Shown: piece by piece, positions 16,369 to 26,068 of the stretch
Position numbering within the stretch: the stretch's first letter is position 1
How the letters are laid out: each line of letters begins with the position of its first letter
Assembly: GCA_018396775.1 (NCBI GenBank)
Contig: JAGTRF010000002.1
Location: 78,069-125,193 of the forward strand
Source: Candidatus Bathyarchaeota archaeon
Lineage (GTDB): Archaea; Thermoproteota; Bathyarchaeia; 40CM-2-53-6; DTDX01
Direction of reading: 5' to 3'
Length of the DNA stretch: 47,125 nt
The notes under the pieces: generated by a model
The model's database searches: none
Told to the model about the DNA's origin: nothing
The model's input: only the letters and a program-made list of their open reading frames with translations
Translations under genes and position numbers: made by a program

Positions 16369-17169
16369 TTGGTTGTTTTAATAGCAGCCTCAAAAAAAGA
16401 TGCTGCTGCTTTAAACATCGCTGAAAAATTAATTAAAGAATACGAATTTAAAAAAGAGAATGAAAACTTATATAAAGGAGAAAAAGAGCTTTTAGCAATT
16501 ATTGAAGAAGACAGCCTTTACTCTGAAGATTTAGATAAAATTTTTAATCCTGAAGCTGTTGTTTTTGCCTCTCGACATAGCGCTGAAGCTGGGAAACCAA
16601 CATTAACTGTTCATGCACCAGGAAACTTAACCTTAAAAGCTTTATATGGTGGGAAACCTGAAGAGCTTGCTATAGCTGACCCAAAAAGAATGAAAGCAGC
16701 TTTATTAACGTTAAAAAAGAAAAAAGAAGAGTTAAATTTAAGCGAGTTTGATGTTTCTTTAGAAGCTACTCACCACGGTCCAACAAGCATGAATTGCCCT
16801 GTTTTATTTATTGAAATAGGCAGCTCAATTAGTGAGTGGGTTAACCCTAAAGCTGGGTTAGCTGCAGCTGAAGCTATAATCGCTGCTTGCAGAGAAACTG
16901 TTAATGGGGAAGTTTCCGTAGGTTTTGGAGGCGGCCATTATGCAAGAAAGCATACTAAAACTGTTTTAGAATCAAACTTGGCTGTTGGACATATTCTTCC
17001 CAAATTTTTCTTTGAAAATTTCAACTTGAAAATAGTTAAAAAAGCTTTTGAAAAAACTATACCAGCTTGCAAAAAAGCTTTGATAGATTGGAAAGGTATA
17101 AGAAGCTTAGAACGCTTTAAACTAATCGATTTTTTAACAGCAATTAATGTAGAAGCAATAAAGGTTTAA
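16369..17169 (+). CDS. dtdA: Archaeal D-aminoacyl-tRNA deacylase (DtdA)
   Basis: 266 residues of the archaeal/plant DtdA (GEK1) family, a zinc enzyme that removes D-amino acids mis-attached to tRNA. Signs are FASRHSAEAGKPTLTVHAPGN near 65, the metal-binding THHGPTSMN near 134, FIEIGSSISEW, and the GFGGGHYARKHT motif. The fold is unlike bacterial DTD. The start is TTG with GAGGG 8 bases upstream. Its place beside argF, secE and the synthetase genes suits a proofreading role in translation. Confidence 0.93.
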   Translation: MVVLIAASKKDAAALNIAEKLIKEYEFKKENENLYKGEKELLAIIEEDSLYSEDLDKIFNPEAVVFASRHSAEAGKPTLTVHAPGNLTLKALYGGKPEELAIADPKRMKAALLTLKKKKEELNLSEFDVSLEATHHGPTSMNCPVLFIEIGSSISEWVNPKAGLAAAEAIIAACRETVNGEVSVGFGGGHYARKHTKTVLESNLAVGHILPKFFFENFNLKIVKKAFEKTIPACKKALIDWKGIRSLERFKLIDFLTAINVEAIKV

Positions 17170-17203
17170 AAGCTTCTTTACTCAAGAAATAAACCGCTTT
17201 TAG

Positions 17204-17392
17204 GTGAAAGCGAAATTGAATATTAAAGAGCTTATCGCCTCTATAAATAGGCTTATAAAAATTGTAACTAAACCCACTCAAAAAGAAACTTTTCTGCTTA
17301 TTAAAGTTTCTTTGCTTGGAGCAGCTATAGTTGGAGGAGTAGGATTTATAATAAAGGTTTTATTTTGGATTGTAGGTTTAGCTTCACCATAA
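17204..17392 (+). CDS. secE: Preprotein translocase subunit SecE (Sec61 gamma)
   Basis: 62 residues: an amphipathic helix ending RLIKIVTKPTQKET and one membrane helix (about 34-58), the archaeal SecE form. It clamps SecY in the translocon. The GTG at 17204 is part of its own AGGTGA, so the TTG at 17216, 8 bases after that AGGTGA, is the better-supported start and would give 58 residues. spt5 follows 18 bases downstream. Confidence 0.9.
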   Translation: MKAKLNIKELIASINRLIKIVTKPTQKETFLLIKVSLLGAAIVGGVGFIIKVLFWIVGLASP

Positions 17393-17410
17393 AGGAAAAG
17401 GAGATTAAAC

Positions 17411-17893
17411 TTGAATAAAAAAATGAAAATTTACGCAGTTAAAACTACAAGCGGGCAAGAAGAAACTGTAGCCAACTTTATAGCCTCTAAAACTGCATCT
17501 AAAAACTTCCTTATCTCAAGCGTTTTAGCATTTGACTCTATAAAAGGATATGTTTTTGTTGAAGCTTCAGCTCCTCACATAGTTGATGAAGCAGCTTCAG
17601 GAGTTAGGCATGCTAAAGGAAGAGCTAAAGGAGAAATACCTTTATCTGAAGTAGAGAAATTCTTAATTATAAAACCTGTTGTAGAAGAGCTTAACGTGAA
17701 TGATATAGTTGAAGTTACAAGCGGTCCTTTTAAAGGTTTAAAAGCTAAAGTAACTAATGTGGATAAAACTAAAGGAGAGATTACCATAGAGCTTCTTGAA
17801 GAAGGCTTCGCAATTCTACCAATAACTGTTCATGCTGATTACGTTAAACTTTTAGAAAGGGGGGTAGAAAGTGCCAGAGAAAAAAGTGGTTGA
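17411..17893 (+). CDS. spt5: Transcription elongation factor Spt5 (NusG)
   Basis: 160 residues: an NGN domain (IYAVKTTSGQEETVANFIA, then KGYVFVEA) and a KOW domain (VNDIVEVTSGPFKGLKAKVT near 97-116). With Spt4 it binds the RNA polymerase clamp and increases processivity; it can couple to the ribosome. The start is TTG behind AAGGAGA. The 3' end overlaps L11 by 23 bases, implying translational coupling. Confidence 0.95.
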   Translation: MNKKMKIYAVKTTSGQEETVANFIASKTASKNFLISSVLAFDSIKGYVFVEASAPHIVDEAASGVRHAKGRAKGEIPLSEVEKFLIIKPVVEELNVNDIVEVTSGPFKGLKAKVTNVDKTKGEITIELLEEGFAILPITVHADYVKLLERGVESAREKSG

Positions 17894-18356
17894 AGCTTTA
17901 ATAAATGGAGGTGAAGCTACAGCCGGTCCGCCTTTAGGGCCAGCTTTAGGTCCATTAGGCGTTAATGTAATGGCTATAGTTAATAAAATAAATGATTTAA
18001 CTAAAGATTATGCTGGAATGAAGGTTCCAATAAAAATTTATGTTGATGTAGAAACGAAAGAATTTGAAGTGGAAATTGGTGTTCCAACAACTTCAGCTTT
18101 AATAATTAAAGAGCTTAAAGCTGAAAAAGGTTCCGGAAAACCTAATACAGAAAAAATTGGAAATTTAACTTTAGAACAAATCATTAAAATAGCTAAAGTT
18201 AAAGCTGGTAAAAGCTACGCGAAATCTTTAAAAGGAGTTGTTAAGGAAGTTTTAGGAACATGCATAAGTATGGGTGTTACTGTGAATGGAAAAAGCGTTA
18301 ATGAACTAATTAAAGAGATTAATGAAGGAAAATATAAAGAGTTAATTAGTGATTAA
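17871..18356 (+). CDS. rpl11: Ribosomal protein L11 (uL11)
   Basis: 161 residues with the N-terminal domain motif GGEATAGPPLGPALGPLGVN and the RNA-binding C-terminal domain (LEQIIKIAKVKAGKSYAKS, then GTCISMGVTVNGKS). It forms the GTPase-associated centre with L10/L12. The start is GTG behind AAAGGGGGG inside the spt5 coding sequence. Confidence 0.97.
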   Translation: MPEKKVVEALINGGEATAGPPLGPALGPLGVNVMAIVNKINDLTKDYAGMKVPIKIYVDVETKEFEVEIGVPTTSALIIKELKAEKGSGKPNTEKIGNLTLEQIIKIAKVKAGKSYAKSLKGVVKEVLGTCISMGVTVNGKSVNELIKEINEGKYKELISD

Positions 18357-18379
18357 AAAATATTTGGGAGGAGAAGCTT

Positions 18380-19042
18380 GTGCCTATACCTAAAGAAAAC
18401 TTAATTGAAGCCGTTAAAGCTTTAAAAAATACTCCTAAAAAAAATTTTACTCAATCTATAGAGTTGCTTGTATCTCTTAAAGATGTAGACTTAAAAAAGC
18501 CTGAATCTAAAATAAATGAGTTAATTGAGCTTCCTTATCAATTAAATAAATCTGTTAAAATCTGCGTTTTCGCAACCGGTGATTTAGCTTTAAAAGCTAA
18601 GAAAGCTGGAGCAGATTTAGTTTTTGGGAAAGAAGAAATAGAAAATTTGGGTAAAGATAAAAAATCTACAAGAAAGATCGCTAAAGAATATGATCATTTT
18701 TTAGCTGAAGCTCCTTTAATGCCTTTAATAGGCAAAACTATAGGAGCTTTTTTAGGTCCTAGAGGGAAGATGCCTGCTCCAATAGCTCCCAACGCTCCAA
18801 TAGAAGATTTAATAAAACGATATAAAAAACTGGTTAGAGTTAGAATTAGAGATCAACCTGCTATTAGGTGTAGAATTGCAACAGAAGATATGAAAGATGA
18901 GGAAGTTGCTGAAAACGCTGCAGCTGTAATCTCAGTTATTGAAGGAAAATTAGAGAAGAAAATGAAAAATATTAGATCTATAATGCTTAAGAAAACAATG
19001 AGTCCACCTGTAAAAATTTTATTAAAGGAAGGTAAAGATTGA
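18380..19042 (+). CDS. rpl1: Ribosomal protein L1 (uL1)
   Basis: 220 residues, the usual archaeal size, with KKNFTQSIELLVSLKDVDLK, CVFATGDLALKAKKAGAD and GPRGKMPAPIAPNAP. L1 forms the stalk at the E site and in many archaea represses its own operon by binding mRNA. No clear L1-site mimic was identified in the leader. The start is GTG behind GGGAGGAG; L10 starts one base after its stop. Confidence 0.97.
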   Translation: MPIPKENLIEAVKALKNTPKKNFTQSIELLVSLKDVDLKKPESKINELIELPYQLNKSVKICVFATGDLALKAKKAGADLVFGKEEIENLGKDKKSTRKIAKEYDHFLAEAPLMPLIGKTIGAFLGPRGKMPAPIAPNAPIEDLIKRYKKLVRVRIRDQPAIRCRIATEDMKDEEVAENAAAVISVIEGKLEKKMKNIRSIMLKKTMSPPVKILLKEGKD

Positions 19043-19043
19043 A

Positions 19044-19922
19044 ATGCAAATTGAAGTTCATAAAAAGCTTCCTAGAAAAAAAATTGAGGTCTCAGAAAAA
19101 TTAATTAAGCATCTTGAAGAGTATCGTGTAGTAGCTAAAGCTAATTTAACTGGGGTTAGAGCATCTCAAATTCAAGAGCTTAGAAGAAAGCTTAGAGAAA
19201 AAGTGGAATTTATCGTGGCTAAAAACACGATATTTAGGAAAGCAGCTGAAAAAGTAAATAAAGAAAACTTGATTAATTTCGCTAATGAACTTAAAGGTCC
19301 CAGCCTCTTTTTATTCACTAATATTTCACCGTTTTCTTTAGCTATACTTTTAAATAAAAGCAAAGTAAAAGTTGCTGCTAAAGGTGGAGATATAGCTACA
19401 AACGATATTATTGTTCCAGCTGGAAACACTGGTTTGCCTCCAGGACCTATAATAAGTGAGTTTAGTAAGCTTAAGATTCCAACTAAAATTGAATCTGGAA
19501 GCATATGGATCGCATCAGATACCATTGCGGCGAAGAAAGGTGAGGTAATATCAGTTGAATTAGCTTCATTACTATCTAGGCTTGGAATTAAATCTATAGA
19601 AGCCGGTTTATCAATTGGCTTAGCGTATGAAGATGGAAAAGTATTTACGATGGAAGATTTGCTTATCGATTTAGAGAAAGTTAAAGAAGATTTAAAACTT
19701 AGCGTTCAACAAGCTTTAAGCTTAGCGGTAAACGCAAGTTATTTAACGCCTGAAACTGCACCGCAAATTTTAGTTAAAGCACATATTCAAGCTTTAGCTT
19801 TAGCGGTTGAAGCAGAGTATCCTGAAAAAGAAGCTTTATTAAACGCTTTAAAACTTGCTTATATTAGAGCTTCAGCTTTAGCTGAAAAAGCTAACTTTAG
19901 ATTTGAAGAAACGAAAAATTGA
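19044..19922 (+). CDS. rpl10: Ribosomal stalk protein L10 (P0, uL10)
   Basis: 292 residues: an rRNA-binding domain (YRVVAKANLTGVRASQIQEL, then RRKLREKVEFIVAKNTIFRKA), an insertion domain (GNTGLPPGPIISEF) and a C-terminal helix for L12 dimers (SLAVNASYLTPETAPQILVKA). It ends in KANFRFEETKN and lacks the acidic tail and GLGALFG-like end that many archaeal P0 proteins share with L12. The ATG start is supported by spacing to L1. Confidence 0.95.
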   Translation: MQIEVHKKLPRKKIEVSEKLIKHLEEYRVVAKANLTGVRASQIQELRRKLREKVEFIVAKNTIFRKAAEKVNKENLINFANELKGPSLFLFTNISPFSLAILLNKSKVKVAAKGGDIATNDIIVPAGNTGLPPGPIISEFSKLKIPTKIESGSIWIASDTIAAKKGEVISVELASLLSRLGIKSIEAGLSIGLAYEDGKVFTMEDLLIDLEKVKEDLKLSVQQALSLAVNASYLTPETAPQILVKAHIQALALAVEAEYPEKEALLNALKLAYIRASALAEKANFRFEETKN

Positions 19923-19966
19923 AAAGAGAGGAAATAAAAAATAAAAATGTTTGGAGGTGCCTGTTA

Positions 19967-20272
19967 GTGAAATATGTTTATGCTGCGCTCCTCTTGCATT
20001 CAGCCAAAAAACCGATAAGTGAAGAGAATATGAAAAAGATTTTATCAGCTGCTGAAATAGAAGTTGATGAAGCTAGAGTAAAATCTTTAGTAGCTTCCTT
20101 AGCTGAAATAAATATTGATGAAGCTATTAAATCTTCAGCAAGTTTAATTGCTCAGCCAGCTGCTGCTTCACAGCCAGCTGCTGAGAAAACTGAAAAGAAA
20201 GAGGAGAAGCCTAAGAAAGAGGAGAAGAAGGAGGAAGAAGCTTTAGCCGGCTTAGGTGCTTTATTCGGTTAA
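19967..20272 (+). CDS. rpl12: Ribosomal stalk protein L12 (P1)
   Basis: 101 residues from the GTG at 19967, which has GGAGGTG 7 bases upstream and gives the classic N-terminus KYVYAALLLHSAKKPISEEN. The frame is open back to 19919, but those residues are not part of the family. The dimerisation domain is followed by an Ala/Pro hinge, a Lys/Glu tail and the factor-binding end GLGALFG. It is the multi-copy stalk protein that recruits translational GTPases. The end is followed by a 63-base gap before alaS. Confidence 0.96.
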   Translation: MKYVYAALLLHSAKKPISEENMKKILSAAEIEVDEARVKSLVASLAEINIDEAIKSSASLIAQPAAASQPAAEKTEKKEEKPKKEEKKEEEALAGLGALFG

Positions 20273-20335
20273 GAAACCTGAAGGATTTTTTTAAATTATT
20301 CTATTTAACTACCTTTTTTCTAGTGGATGATCTAA

Positions 20336-23101
20336 ATGAATGTAAAGATTAAAGAAGATGAGTTTTTAATTCCATTTTTTAAAGAAAACGATTTTGTCAG
20401 AAAACAATGTAAAATTTGCGGAGGCTACTTTTGGACTCAAAACCTTGAAGCTGAAATATGCGGAGACTCACCATGCCAAAACTATACTTTTATAAATAAT
20501 TCTCCAACTAAAAAAAGTTTTTCTTTAAAAGAAATGAGGCAATTATTTCTTTCTTTTTTCGAGAAAAATAGGCATGAAATTGTTAAACCATACCCAATTG
20601 TAGCTAGATGGAGGGCTGATGTTTATTTTGTTGGGGCTTCAATCTTTAATTTTCAACCATATGTGACTGATGGGGTTATTCCTCCACCAGCTAACCCATT
20701 AGTAATAAGTCAACCATGCTTAAGATTTAATGATTTAGATAATGTTGGGCCAACAGCTGGAAGACATTTAGTAATATTTGAAATGGGAGGAGCTCACGCT
20801 TTTAATTACCCTAATAAAGAGGTTTACTGGAAAAATGAAACAATAAAGCTTCATCATGAACTTTTAACTAAAGAGTTAGGTGTAAACTCAAGCGATGTAA
20901 CTTATAAAGAACATTTTTGGGTAGGGGGAGGAAACGCTGGCCCAGATGTTGAAGCTTGCGTTAATGGATTAGAAATTTCAACTTTAGTGTTTATGGTTTA
21001 TAAAATTATTGATGAAAAATTAGTTGAATCTCCAATTAAAACTGTTGATACTGGATATGGAATTGAAAGGTGGACTTGGCTTTCTCAAGGCGCTGTAAGC
21101 GGTTTTCATGCGATTTACAATTCAATATTAAATAAAATTTTCGAGTATGCAAACCTAAAGCTTGATGAAAAGCTTCTTGCTGAAAGCTCAAAAATCTCTG
21201 GAGCAATGAATATTGAAAGCTTAAATGATAAAATTAAAGCTAGAAAAAAAGTTGCTGAAAAAATAGGAATCGATTGGATTGAGCTTGATAAAATTTTAAC
21301 GCCTATAGAAACCGCTTACGCTATAGCTGATCATACTAAAGCTTTAGCATTTATAATTTCAGAAGGTATTGTTCCATCTAATGTTGAAGAAGGATATTTA
21401 GCTAGATTGCTTGTTAGAAGAACATGCAGAATGCTTAAGCTTTTAGAGATTGAAGATAAATTTCTTGATATTATAGATATGCAAATTTCATTTTGGGGGG
21501 AAGATTTTCCAAACCTTAAATTAATGAGAAATGAAATTTTAGAAATTCTTGAATCTGAAAAAGAAAAATATGAAAAAACAGTTGAGAAAGGAGTTGAAAC
21601 AGTTAAAAAGCTTTCTGCAAGCTTAAAAGCTAAAAAAATTAATGAGCTTCCTGTAGATCGTTTAATAGAGCTTTATGACTCGCATGGTTTAATTCCAGAA
21701 GTAGTAAAAGAAATAGCTGAGAAGGAAGGGGTAAAAGTTGATATTCCAGGAAACTTTTTCAGCATAGTTGCTAGTAAGCATTCTCAAGTTTCAAAACCTG
21801 CGGAAGATCAGTTAAATAAAGAGTTAACTCTCAAATTTTCAAGCATACCTGAAACAAGGCTTTTATATTATGAAGATTCATATATGAAAAAGTTTGAAGC
21901 TAAAGTCTTAAATGTTTATAATAGGAAATACATTGTTTTAGATCAAACCTGCTTTTATCCTGAAGGGGGTGGGCAACCAGGGGATTCAGGTTTTTTAACT
22001 ATAAATGATACTAAAATTAATGTCGTTAACGTTATGAAAGTAAATAATATAGTAGTTCATGTTGTAGAAAATACTTCTTTAAAGCCTGGGGACATTATAA
22101 AAGGTGAAATAGACTGGGAAAAAAGGAAAAGCTTAATGCAGCATCACACTGGAACCCACATTCTTCTTGGAGCTGCTCGTAAAGTTTTAGGAGAACATGT
22201 TTGGCAAGCTGGAGCTCAAAAAGGAGTTGAAAGCAGCCGTTTAGACATTTCCCATCATAAAAGAATAAGTGATGAAGAAATGTTTAAAATAGAACAAGTA
22301 GCTTCAAAAGTTATTACTGAAGATATACCTGTTGAAATTCAATGGTTGCCTAGAGATAAAGCTGAAAAAACTTATGGATTTAGGCTTTACCAAGGAGGCG
22401 CTGTTCCAGGAAAAGAAATAAGAGTAGTTAAAATAGGGGATTTCGATGTTGAAGCTTGCGGTGGAACACATTGCAAAAGAACTGGAGAAGTTGGATTACT
22501 TAAAATATTAAAAGTTGAAAGGCTTCAAGATGGAGTTGAAAGAATAATTTTCGCTACAGGACCTCAAGCCTTAAAACATATTCAAGAAAAAGAAGCCAAA
22601 TTAATTAAGGTTGCTAAAATTTTAGATTCACCTATAGAACGGGTTGATGAGGCAGCTGAATCTTTAACGAAAAAATTTGATGAAACAAGAAAAACTTTAG
22701 AAAAGCTTATGATGGAAGCAGCTAAAATTGAAGCTAAGAACTTGGTGAATAAAGCGTATGAAATTAAAGGAGTAAAATTGATAACTTTAAAGAAAACTTT
22801 AGAAGATGAAAATCAAATATTATCTCTAATTAATGAAGTATCAAAAATTGAATCCAACTCCGTTTTTATAGCAGCTTTAGTTAAAGATTCAGTTAAAATA
22901 TTTGTTTCTATCGGAAAGAAAGCTTTAGCTAAAGGCTTAAACGCTGCTGAATTAGCTTCTAATCTAGCTAAAATTATTGGTGGCGGTGGAGGAGGTAAAC
23001 CTTATTTTGGGCAAGGAGGCGGAACAAAACTGGATAAAGTGGATGAAGCTTTATCTGCTGCCAAAAAACTTTTAGAAGAAAAATTAAGCAAGGCGATATA
23101 G
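20336..23101 (+). CDS. alaS: Alanyl-tRNA synthetase
   Basis: 921 residues, the archaeal form. An N-terminal Cys-rich extension (CKICGGYFW, CGDSPC) precedes the class II core, which includes ARWRADVYFVGASI. The editing domain has HHTGTHILL near 602-610 and CGGTHCKRTG near 704, whose His and Cys bind zinc and clear Ser- or Gly-tRNA(Ala). A C-terminal coiled coil and the Gly-rich GGGGGGKPYFGQGGG of the DHHA1 part (near 882) finish it. It joins alanine to tRNA(Ala). leuS follows after 3 bases. Confidence 0.97.
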   Translation: MNVKIKEDEFLIPFFKENDFVRKQCKICGGYFWTQNLEAEICGDSPCQNYTFINNSPTKKSFSLKEMRQLFLSFFEKNRHEIVKPYPIVARWRADVYFVGASIFNFQPYVTDGVIPPPANPLVISQPCLRFNDLDNVGPTAGRHLVIFEMGGAHAFNYPNKEVYWKNETIKLHHELLTKELGVNSSDVTYKEHFWVGGGNAGPDVEACVNGLEISTLVFMVYKIIDEKLVESPIKTVDTGYGIERWTWLSQGAVSGFHAIYNSILNKIFEYANLKLDEKLLAESSKISGAMNIESLNDKIKARKKVAEKIGIDWIELDKILTPIETAYAIADHTKALAFIISEGIVPSNVEEGYLARLLVRRTCRMLKLLEIEDKFLDIIDMQISFWGEDFPNLKLMRNEILEILESEKEKYEKTVEKGVETVKKLSASLKAKKINELPVDRLIELYDSHGLIPEVVKEIAEKEGVKVDIPGNFFSIVASKHSQVSKPAEDQLNKELTLKFSSIPETRLLYYEDSYMKKFEAKVLNVYNRKYIVLDQTCFYPEGGGQPGDSGFLTINDTKINVVNVMKVNNIVVHVVENTSLKPGDIIKGEIDWEKRKSLMQHHTGTHILLGAARKVLGEHVWQAGAQKGVESSRLDISHHKRISDEEMFKIEQVASKVITEDIPVEIQWLPRDKAEKTYGFRLYQGGAVPGKEIRVVKIGDFDVEACGGTHCKRTGEVGLLKILKVERLQDGVERIIFATGPQALKHIQEKEAKLIKVAKILDSPIERVDEAAESLTKKFDETRKTLEKLMMEAAKIEAKNLVNKAYEIKGVKLITLKKTLEDENQILSLINEVSKIESNSVFIAALVKDSVKIFVSIGKKALAKGLNAAELASNLAKIIGGGGGGKPYFGQGGGTKLDKVDEALSAAKKLLEEKLSKAI

Positions 23102-23104
23102 AAA

Positions 23105-26014
23105 ATGTCTATAAACTGGAGAGAAATAGAAGAGAAATGGAGAAAAGAATGGAAAGCTCACAAGATTTTTAATGCTAATCCAACTAATGAAAAACCGAAA
23201 TTCTTTATTACAGTAGCCTATCCATACCCAAATTCACCTCAGCATATAGGTCATGGTAGAACCTATACTTTAACAGATGTTTACGCTAGATTTTTAAGAA
23301 TGAAAGGTTATAACGTTCTTTTTCCAATGGCTTTTCATTACACTGGTACACCAATATTGGCTATGGCTAAAAGATTAAAAGAAAATGATGAAGAATTAAT
23401 TGAAGCATTCATTAATATATATAAGATTCAAAAAAATAAATTAAAAGAGTTTGTTGAACCAATAAAGATAGCTCAATTCTTTCATAATGAAATAAAACTT
23501 GGAATGGAGGAAATGGGTTTCTCTATAGATTGGCGTAGAGAATTCACAACTATAGATTCTCAGTACAGTCGGTTTATAGAATGGCAATTTAACAACCTTA
23601 AAGAAAAGGGTTTAATCACTCAAGGAAGCCACCCTGTAGGTTGGTGTCCTAAATGCGGTAATCCTGTTGGACAACATGACACTTTCGGTGATGTAGAGCC
23701 TGAAATAGGAGAATTTACGGTTTTAAAATTTTTATTAAACGATTTTATTCTTCCAGCAGCTACTTTAAGGCCTGAAACAGTTTTTGGAGTTACAAACATA
23801 TGGATTAACCCTGAAGCAGATTATGTTGAAGCTGAAGTTAACGGTGAAAAATGGATAGTAAGCAAGGAATGCGCTGAGAAATTAGTTTTTCTAAATAAAA
23901 AAGTTGATGTAAAAAAAGTTTTTAAGGGGAAAGAGCTTTTAGGAAAAAAAGCTTTAAACTTTGCTATTGAAAAAGAAATTCCTATTCTTCCAGCTTCTTT
24001 TGTTGATCCTAAAAACGCTACAGGAGTGGTCATGTCTGTTCCAGCTCATGCACCTTATGATTATCAAGCTTTAGAAGATTTAAAAAATGACCCAAGCGAT
24101 CTGCATAAATATAACTTAGATTTAAAACTTGTTTTAGATATAATTCCTATTTCAATAATTAAAGTTGAAGGTTTCTCTGAGCTTCCAGCTTTAGATGCTA
24201 TAAGAAAAAGGGGAATAAAAAATCAAAAAGATCAAAAACTTGATGAAGCTACAAATGAGGTTTATACCAAAGAATTTCACTCAGGAATTATGAAAGAAAA
24301 TACTATGCAATATGCTGGATTACCTGTATCAATAGCTAAAGAAAAAGTTAAATCTGAATTTGTTGCATTCAAAAAAGCTGATGTGATTCATGAGCTTCTT
24401 AATAGACCAGTAATCTGTAGATGTGGAACAGAATGTGTAGTAAAAATATTTGAAAATCAATGGTTCATAAATTACGGGGATAATGAGTGGAAGAAACTAA
24501 CTAAAGAATGCTTAAATCAAATGAGAATTCTTCCAGAAGAAGTTCGACAAGAGTTTGAATATACAATAGATTGGTTAAAAGAGAAAGCTTGCGCTAGAAA
24601 ATCTGGTTTAGGAACAAAGTTACCTTGGGATAAAAAATGGATAATTGAAAGTTTATCAGATTCAGTTATTTATATGGCGTATTATACGATTGCTAAGCAT
24701 ATAAACAATTATTATATAGAAGCTGAGAAATTAACTAAAGAAGTTTTTGATTATATTTTCCTAGGTAAAGGCGATGTAAATAAAGTTGCTGAATCATCAA
24801 AATTAAGCGTTAAACTGCTTGAAGATATGAAAAACGAATTTGAATATTTTTATCCTTTAGATAGCCGTCACTCAGGAAGAGATTTAATCCCAAACCATTT
24901 AACATTCTTTATTTTTAATCATGCAGCCATATTCCCAAGAAAATATTGGCCTAAGCAAATAGTTGTAAATGGAAGCGTTTTAATGGAAGGTAAAAAAATG
25001 TCGAAATCTCTTGGAAATATTATCCCTTTAAGAGAAGCTATAGCTCAATATGGCGCCGACTCTTTAAGAATATCAATTTTAGCTACAGCAGGGTTACTTC
25101 AAGATGTAGATTTCAGCATTGAGTTAGCTAAATCAATAAAAAATAAGCTTGAAAAATTTTATCAATGGGCTATTAAAGTTTCAAAGATTAAAAATAAAGC
25201 TAATAATGGGGAATTAACCTTAGAAGATAAATGGCTTTTAAGCAAATTGCATAAATCAATTATGCATGTTACACATGCCATGGAAAATTTAAAGTTTAGA
25301 GATGCACTTCAAATAATTCTATATGATTTAGATGAATATATTCAATGGTATATTAAACGTTTGTCTTGCAATTCAAACAGTTTTAATGAAGCTGTTACAG
25401 CTAAAGTGTTAAATGAAGTTCTTGAAGCTCGAATTAAAATGTTAGCTCCCTTCGCCCCATACATATGCGAGGAAATTTGGCATAAACTCGGAAATGAAAG
25501 CTTTATTTCAATAACTGAATGGCCTAAATTTAATGAATCAAAAATTGATGAAGCTTCTGAAGAAGCTGTTAACTTTATAAACAATGTTTTAGATGATATA
25601 CAAAATATTTTAAAAGCTACTGGAATTAAACCTAAATTAATAACATGTTATGTATGTTCTGAATGGAAAAGAGAAGCTTATAAAAAAGCTTTAGAATCCG
25701 CTTTAACTGGAAAAATAGAAATAAAAGATTTAATTAATCAATTCGTTAAAGATAAACAGAAAGAAAAAGATAAAATAACCTACCTAACTAAAATAACAAA
25801 AGATATTTCTATAATGCCTTTTGAATTAAAAAACAGAAGGTTAAAAACCATAAACATTAATGAAATTGAATTATTAAAAGGAAGCGTACCCTTTTATGAA
25901 GTTGAATTTAATGCTAAAGTTGAAGTTTATAATGAAGAAGACTCAAAAAAATATGATCCTAAAAACAAAGCTCAATCAGCTCAACCATTTAGGCCATCAA
26001 TATATATAGAATAA
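23105..26014 (+). CDS. leuS: Leucyl-tRNA synthetase
   Basis: 969 residues, the long archaeal/eukaryotic-type LeuRS. HIGH is intact in NSPQHIGHGRTYTL near 46-49, a zinc-like GWCPKCGNPVGQHD lies near 181, the CP1 editing domain includes LRPETVFGVTNIW and ATGVVMSVPAHAP, and KMSKS is in KKMSKSLGN near 630. A class I anticodon-binding helical domain and a C-terminal extension (from about 850) follow. It charges tRNA(Leu) and hydrolyses mischarged products. It closes the translation gene cluster. Confidence 0.97.
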   Translation: MSINWREIEEKWRKEWKAHKIFNANPTNEKPKFFITVAYPYPNSPQHIGHGRTYTLTDVYARFLRMKGYNVLFPMAFHYTGTPILAMAKRLKENDEELIEAFINIYKIQKNKLKEFVEPIKIAQFFHNEIKLGMEEMGFSIDWRREFTTIDSQYSRFIEWQFNNLKEKGLITQGSHPVGWCPKCGNPVGQHDTFGDVEPEIGEFTVLKFLLNDFILPAATLRPETVFGVTNIWINPEADYVEAEVNGEKWIVSKECAEKLVFLNKKVDVKKVFKGKELLGKKALNFAIEKEIPILPASFVDPKNATGVVMSVPAHAPYDYQALEDLKNDPSDLHKYNLDLKLVLDIIPISIIKVEGFSELPALDAIRKRGIKNQKDQKLDEATNEVYTKEFHSGIMKENTMQYAGLPVSIAKEKVKSEFVAFKKADVIHELLNRPVICRCGTECVVKIFENQWFINYGDNEWKKLTKECLNQMRILPEEVRQEFEYTIDWLKEKACARKSGLGTKLPWDKKWIIESLSDSVIYMAYYTIAKHINNYYIEAEKLTKEVFDYIFLGKGDVNKVAESSKLSVKLLEDMKNEFEYFYPLDSRHSGRDLIPNHLTFFIFNHAAIFPRKYWPKQIVVNGSVLMEGKKMSKSLGNIIPLREAIAQYGADSLRISILATAGLLQDVDFSIELAKSIKNKLEKFYQWAIKVSKIKNKANNGELTLEDKWLLSKLHKSIMHVTHAMENLKFRDALQIILYDLDEYIQWYIKRLSCNSNSFNEAVTAKVLNEVLEARIKMLAPFAPYICEEIWHKLGNESFISITEWPKFNESKIDEASEEAVNFINNVLDDIQNILKATGIKPKLITCYVCSEWKREAYKKALESALTGKIEIKDLINQFVKDKQKEKDKITYLTKITKDISIMPFELKNRRLKTININEIELLKGSVPFYEVEFNAKVEVYNEEDSKKYDPKNKAQSAQPFRPSIYIE

Positions 26015-26068
26015 ATCAGCAAAACCATTTAAATCGAAATCTATTTTTCCCAAAAATTTGGAAGCGTC

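Noticed and set aside
19172-19525. 117-codon open frame antisense to L10
   Set aside because: Shadow of a certain ribosomal gene, with no ribosome site and no recognisable domain.
19919-19966. Extended start of L12 at TTG 19919
   Set aside because: The GTG at 19967 has GGAGGTG and yields the family N-terminus; the extension does not belong to the family.
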